Source: Bradyrhizobium sp. CB82
GTDB taxonomy: Bacteria > Pseudomonadota > Alphaproteobacteria > Rhizobiales > Xanthobacteraceae
Direction: 5' to 3'
NCBI RefSeq assembly: GCF_029714405.1
Contig: NZ_CP121651.1
Coordinates: forward strand, 836,294 to 900,293
Length of the DNA: 64,000 nt
Made by a program: the position numbers and the translations under genes. This document shows positions 62,339 through 64,000 of this stretch, one piece after another. The first letter of the stretch is position 1. Each line of letters opens with the position of its first letter. A model generated the notes under the pieces. That model searched no databases, was not told the origin of the DNA, and saw only the letters and a list, made by a program, of their open reading frames with translations.

Positions 62339-62679
62339 TGTTGGACGTCAGACGCAAACAGCGTTCTTGGCGGCAAGCAGCAAATTCACGCTCGCCAGGC
62401 ATGAGATCGATCAGCGGACGCGGCGTGGAAGGCGCCCTCCCCCCTCGCCGAACGCGTCTCCCACCGGCTCTCTACTCCGGGCGCTCGGGCCTTCGTCGTC
62501 GTCAAGGTATGGTCGTAGAGGCCATGGCGGAATGCCTTGTCGGCCGGCTTCTCGCTCTGCGGATCACGCTCCCCGCCCCCGACCAAACAACGGTCGAGGA
62601 TCTTCCAGGCCCTCGTTTGGTGCGATTGGAGGGGACGAGTGTCTGCAAAATGAGCCCACATATGATCGCAAGCGCAGTT

Positions 62680-62695
62680 GTTGTCAGCTGACAAC
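62680..62695. promoter_or_regulatory. parS-like palindrome, copy 1
   Basis: GTTGTCAGCTGACAAC, a perfect 16-bp palindrome fitting the repABC-plasmid parS consensus GTTNNCNGCNGNNAAC (RepB-binding centromere). A half-site, GTTGTCAG, follows at 62715-62722. Confidence 0.75.
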
Positions 62696-63002
62696 ATCTC
62701 CTTGGCAGGCACTTGTTGTCAGTGGCCAAATGCTCCGGGTTAGTGGTATTATGGCACCATTTCGTCTTCGACTGCCCGATCGGTCTCACTCAACGCGCCG
62801 ATCGGACTCGTTGGCCGACCTTGCTGCCAACGGAGGACCGCTCCAATGCCTGACGCTTCGGATGGCTCCCTGATGAACTGGCCGAAGCAGTCGCTCGGCC
62901 CGCTCTGACGATGCACTGTTTCCCCATGGCCGGCAGCGCGTTCGCCTGCCTGATCGGATCACAGGCATGTTTCGTTGCGCGGACCGGACCAAGAGGATGG
63001 AT

Positions 63003-63018
63003 GTTGTCAGCTGACAAC
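63003..63018. promoter_or_regulatory. parS-like palindrome, copy 2
   Basis: The same 16-bp palindrome as copy 1, 323 bp further on, also flanked by T and A. Confidence 0.75.
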
Positions 63019-63833
63019 AAACCTATGGGTCTCCATCAAAGGAGGGCGACGCTCCCGGACATGGAAGCCTCCGGCTTTCGATCGGAGCGTCGAACCTCGG
63101 GCACTGGAACGCCACGCGTCGGGATTGGACCCGTCCTGGCACAAGGCCGATCTACGGCACGGCGTGGGTCGAGGTGGTGACCCGAGCGTACACTGGCTTT
63201 CTTTGCCGCAACGGTTCGCAAGGGCCCCGATGTGGGGGGGCCGTTCTTAGCGCCGCGCCAGTGGTCGCCGTTGCGGCTGGTGCTCCGCCTCGGTGTGGCC
63301 AGACGGCGCAAGAGCAAGCGTGGAGTCGATTGCTCGACATCTGTCGTCCTGCGGAGACCTGTGACCGTGTAGTGCTCGCTCATTGCCCAAGCCGAAGTTG
63401 CCGCGGTAACGCATCGAACACCGCGAGAGCCCAGCTTGCCGCAGCGGGCCAACATCGCAAACTTCACGCCGCCCGGATCCAGCCCGAGCGCCGGAGCCAA
63501 GGTCAGGCGAGGCGGGAAGGGTGCTCTTCGTAAGAACACCGGTCGTGACGATAGATTACGAGGGAGGCGAACTTCGGGGCAACGGCTTGCTGGGAAGCCG
63601 GGAATCAAGGAATCAAGGCGCGAGCGCTGCAACTAAGTAAGCGCTGACGCGCGGTAACTGGACCAGAAGTGAGGGAGTTTGCGCCCATCGAAGGCGGGCG
63701 CCGGCGCATCCGTACGGTAGCAACACTGATCGGTGCAGCAGGTGGCGAGGGTACAAAATGACGGGGCCCGTTCAGTCCCGCCGACTCACGCTATAATTAT
63801 AAACAGAGGCTTGCTCCACCGGCTGGGGCCGTT

Positions 63834-63849
63834 GTTGTCAGCTGACAAC
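63834..63849. promoter_or_regulatory. parS-like palindrome, copy 3
   Basis: The same 16-bp palindrome, 831 bp after copy 2 and 151 bp from the window end, just downstream of an AT-rich patch. Confidence 0.75.
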
Positions 63850-63947
63850 GGCAACGATTCACCAAAAAGAAACTGTTGGGCACGCCATCCAGTTTAAGAA
63901 CTAGTTAACCCTTTAATTCTTGCTCAAATCATAGAATCGTGGCCATC

Positions 63948-63994
63948 TCTCAAGACGGAGATGAGGCGTCTGACGCGCGGAAACCGTCTTGAGA
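63948..63994. repeat. 11-bp inverted repeat at the right edge
   Basis: TCTCAAGACGG (63948-63958) and CCGTCTTGAGA (63984-63994), with a smaller GCGTC/GACGC pair inside the loop. No T-run follows. It may be part of repA leader regulation or an operator. Confidence 0.6.
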
Positions 63995-64000
63995 AAGCAA

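Larger units (their letters stand above)
62339..64000. other. 1.66-kb non-coding stretch with plasmid partition sites
   Basis: No gene with believable codon use or family on either strand. It carries three perfect 16-bp parS-like palindromes and one half-site (listed separately), an AT-rich run (CTATAATTATAAAC at 63791-63804), and an inverted repeat at the right end. It looks like the upstream region of a repABC replication locus. Confidence 0.5.

Noticed and set aside
63036..63632. A 198-codon minus-strand frame near the parS sites
   Set aside because: Arg/Pro/Ser-rich with no recognised domain; probably non-coding.
62680..63849. Repeated 16-mers as a possible CRISPR array
   Set aside because: Only three copies with irregular spacing of 323 and 831 bp; each is a perfect palindrome, which fits partition sites.

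Overview
The window looks like part of a large replicon of a high-GC alphaproteobacterium of the Bradyrhizobium / Nitrobacteraceae type. This is inferred from DUF3551-like and other Bradyrhizobium-style secreted proteins, FixL/FixJ-like signalling genes, a plant-associated style of CoA/beta-oxidation operon, and rhizobial plasmid backbone genes (DUF736, DUF1419, DUF3991/Toprim, ArdC, RHE_PE00001-like). Three perfect copies of a 16-bp palindrome that fits the repABC-plasmid parS consensus lie in the last 1.4 kb. They suggest that a repABC locus starts just beyond the right edge, so the DNA is probably a plasmid, chromid or integrated plasmid rather than ordinary chromosome.

Region 1 (1-9.2 kb) is metabolic: the tail of a cytochrome o oxidase subunit (cyoD), a small secreted Cys-rich protein, a YWTD beta-propeller protein coupled to a 3-hydroxyacyl-CoA dehydrogenase, and then an operon-like run of acyl-CoA dehydrogenase, enoyl-CoA hydratase, alpha/beta hydrolase (nucleophile Ser replaced by Asn), class III CoA-transferase, FMN reductase and a crotonase pseudogene, closed by a strong terminator. 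Region 2 (9.2-24.0 kb) is respiratory, regulatory and efflux: NDH-2, a poxB 3' remnant, three AraC regulators, a PAS histidine kinase with a FixJ-like regulator and a lone receiver, and a HlyD / double ABC-2 permease / HlyD efflux set with no ATPase. Region 3 (24.0-29.7 kb) is a cargo cluster: GIY-YIG/DUF4357 protein, unknown protein, AAA+ ATPase, DUF2130 nuclease-like protein, and a truncated UvrD-type helicase cut off where the conjugation module begins.

Region 4 (29.8-43.2 kb) is a complete quorum-sensing conjugation module. A LuxI-type synthase gene heads a minus-strand operon luxI-virB1-2-3-4-5-eexN-virB6-7-8-9-10-11-virD4 with tight start/stop overlaps, and a LuxR regulator is transcribed divergently. 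The shared 430-bp intergenic region holds a 16-bp dyad well placed for LuxR control of transfer. No relaxase or oriT was recognised in the window. The VirB1 protein has lost its catalytic Glu.

Region 5 (43.2-58.7 kb) is a plus-strand plasmid backbone: WGR protein, small conserved protein, DUF3991/Toprim protein, DUF1419 protein, a 1699-aa fused DNA methyltransferase-helicase, a large ParB-like protein, four conserved unknown proteins, an ArdC-like antirestriction zincin-like protein and a DUF736 protein. Region 6 (58.7-64 kb) is a toxin-antitoxin graveyard: an orphan RelB/DinJ antitoxin, a decayed DUF6088 (AbiEi-like) gene, a DUF433 antitoxin with a frameshifted DUF5615 toxin, a second decayed DUF433/DUF5615 pair and a RHE_PE00001-like protein. 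Non-coding DNA with the parS sites follows. No rRNA, tRNA, CRISPR array or intact insertion sequence was recognised.
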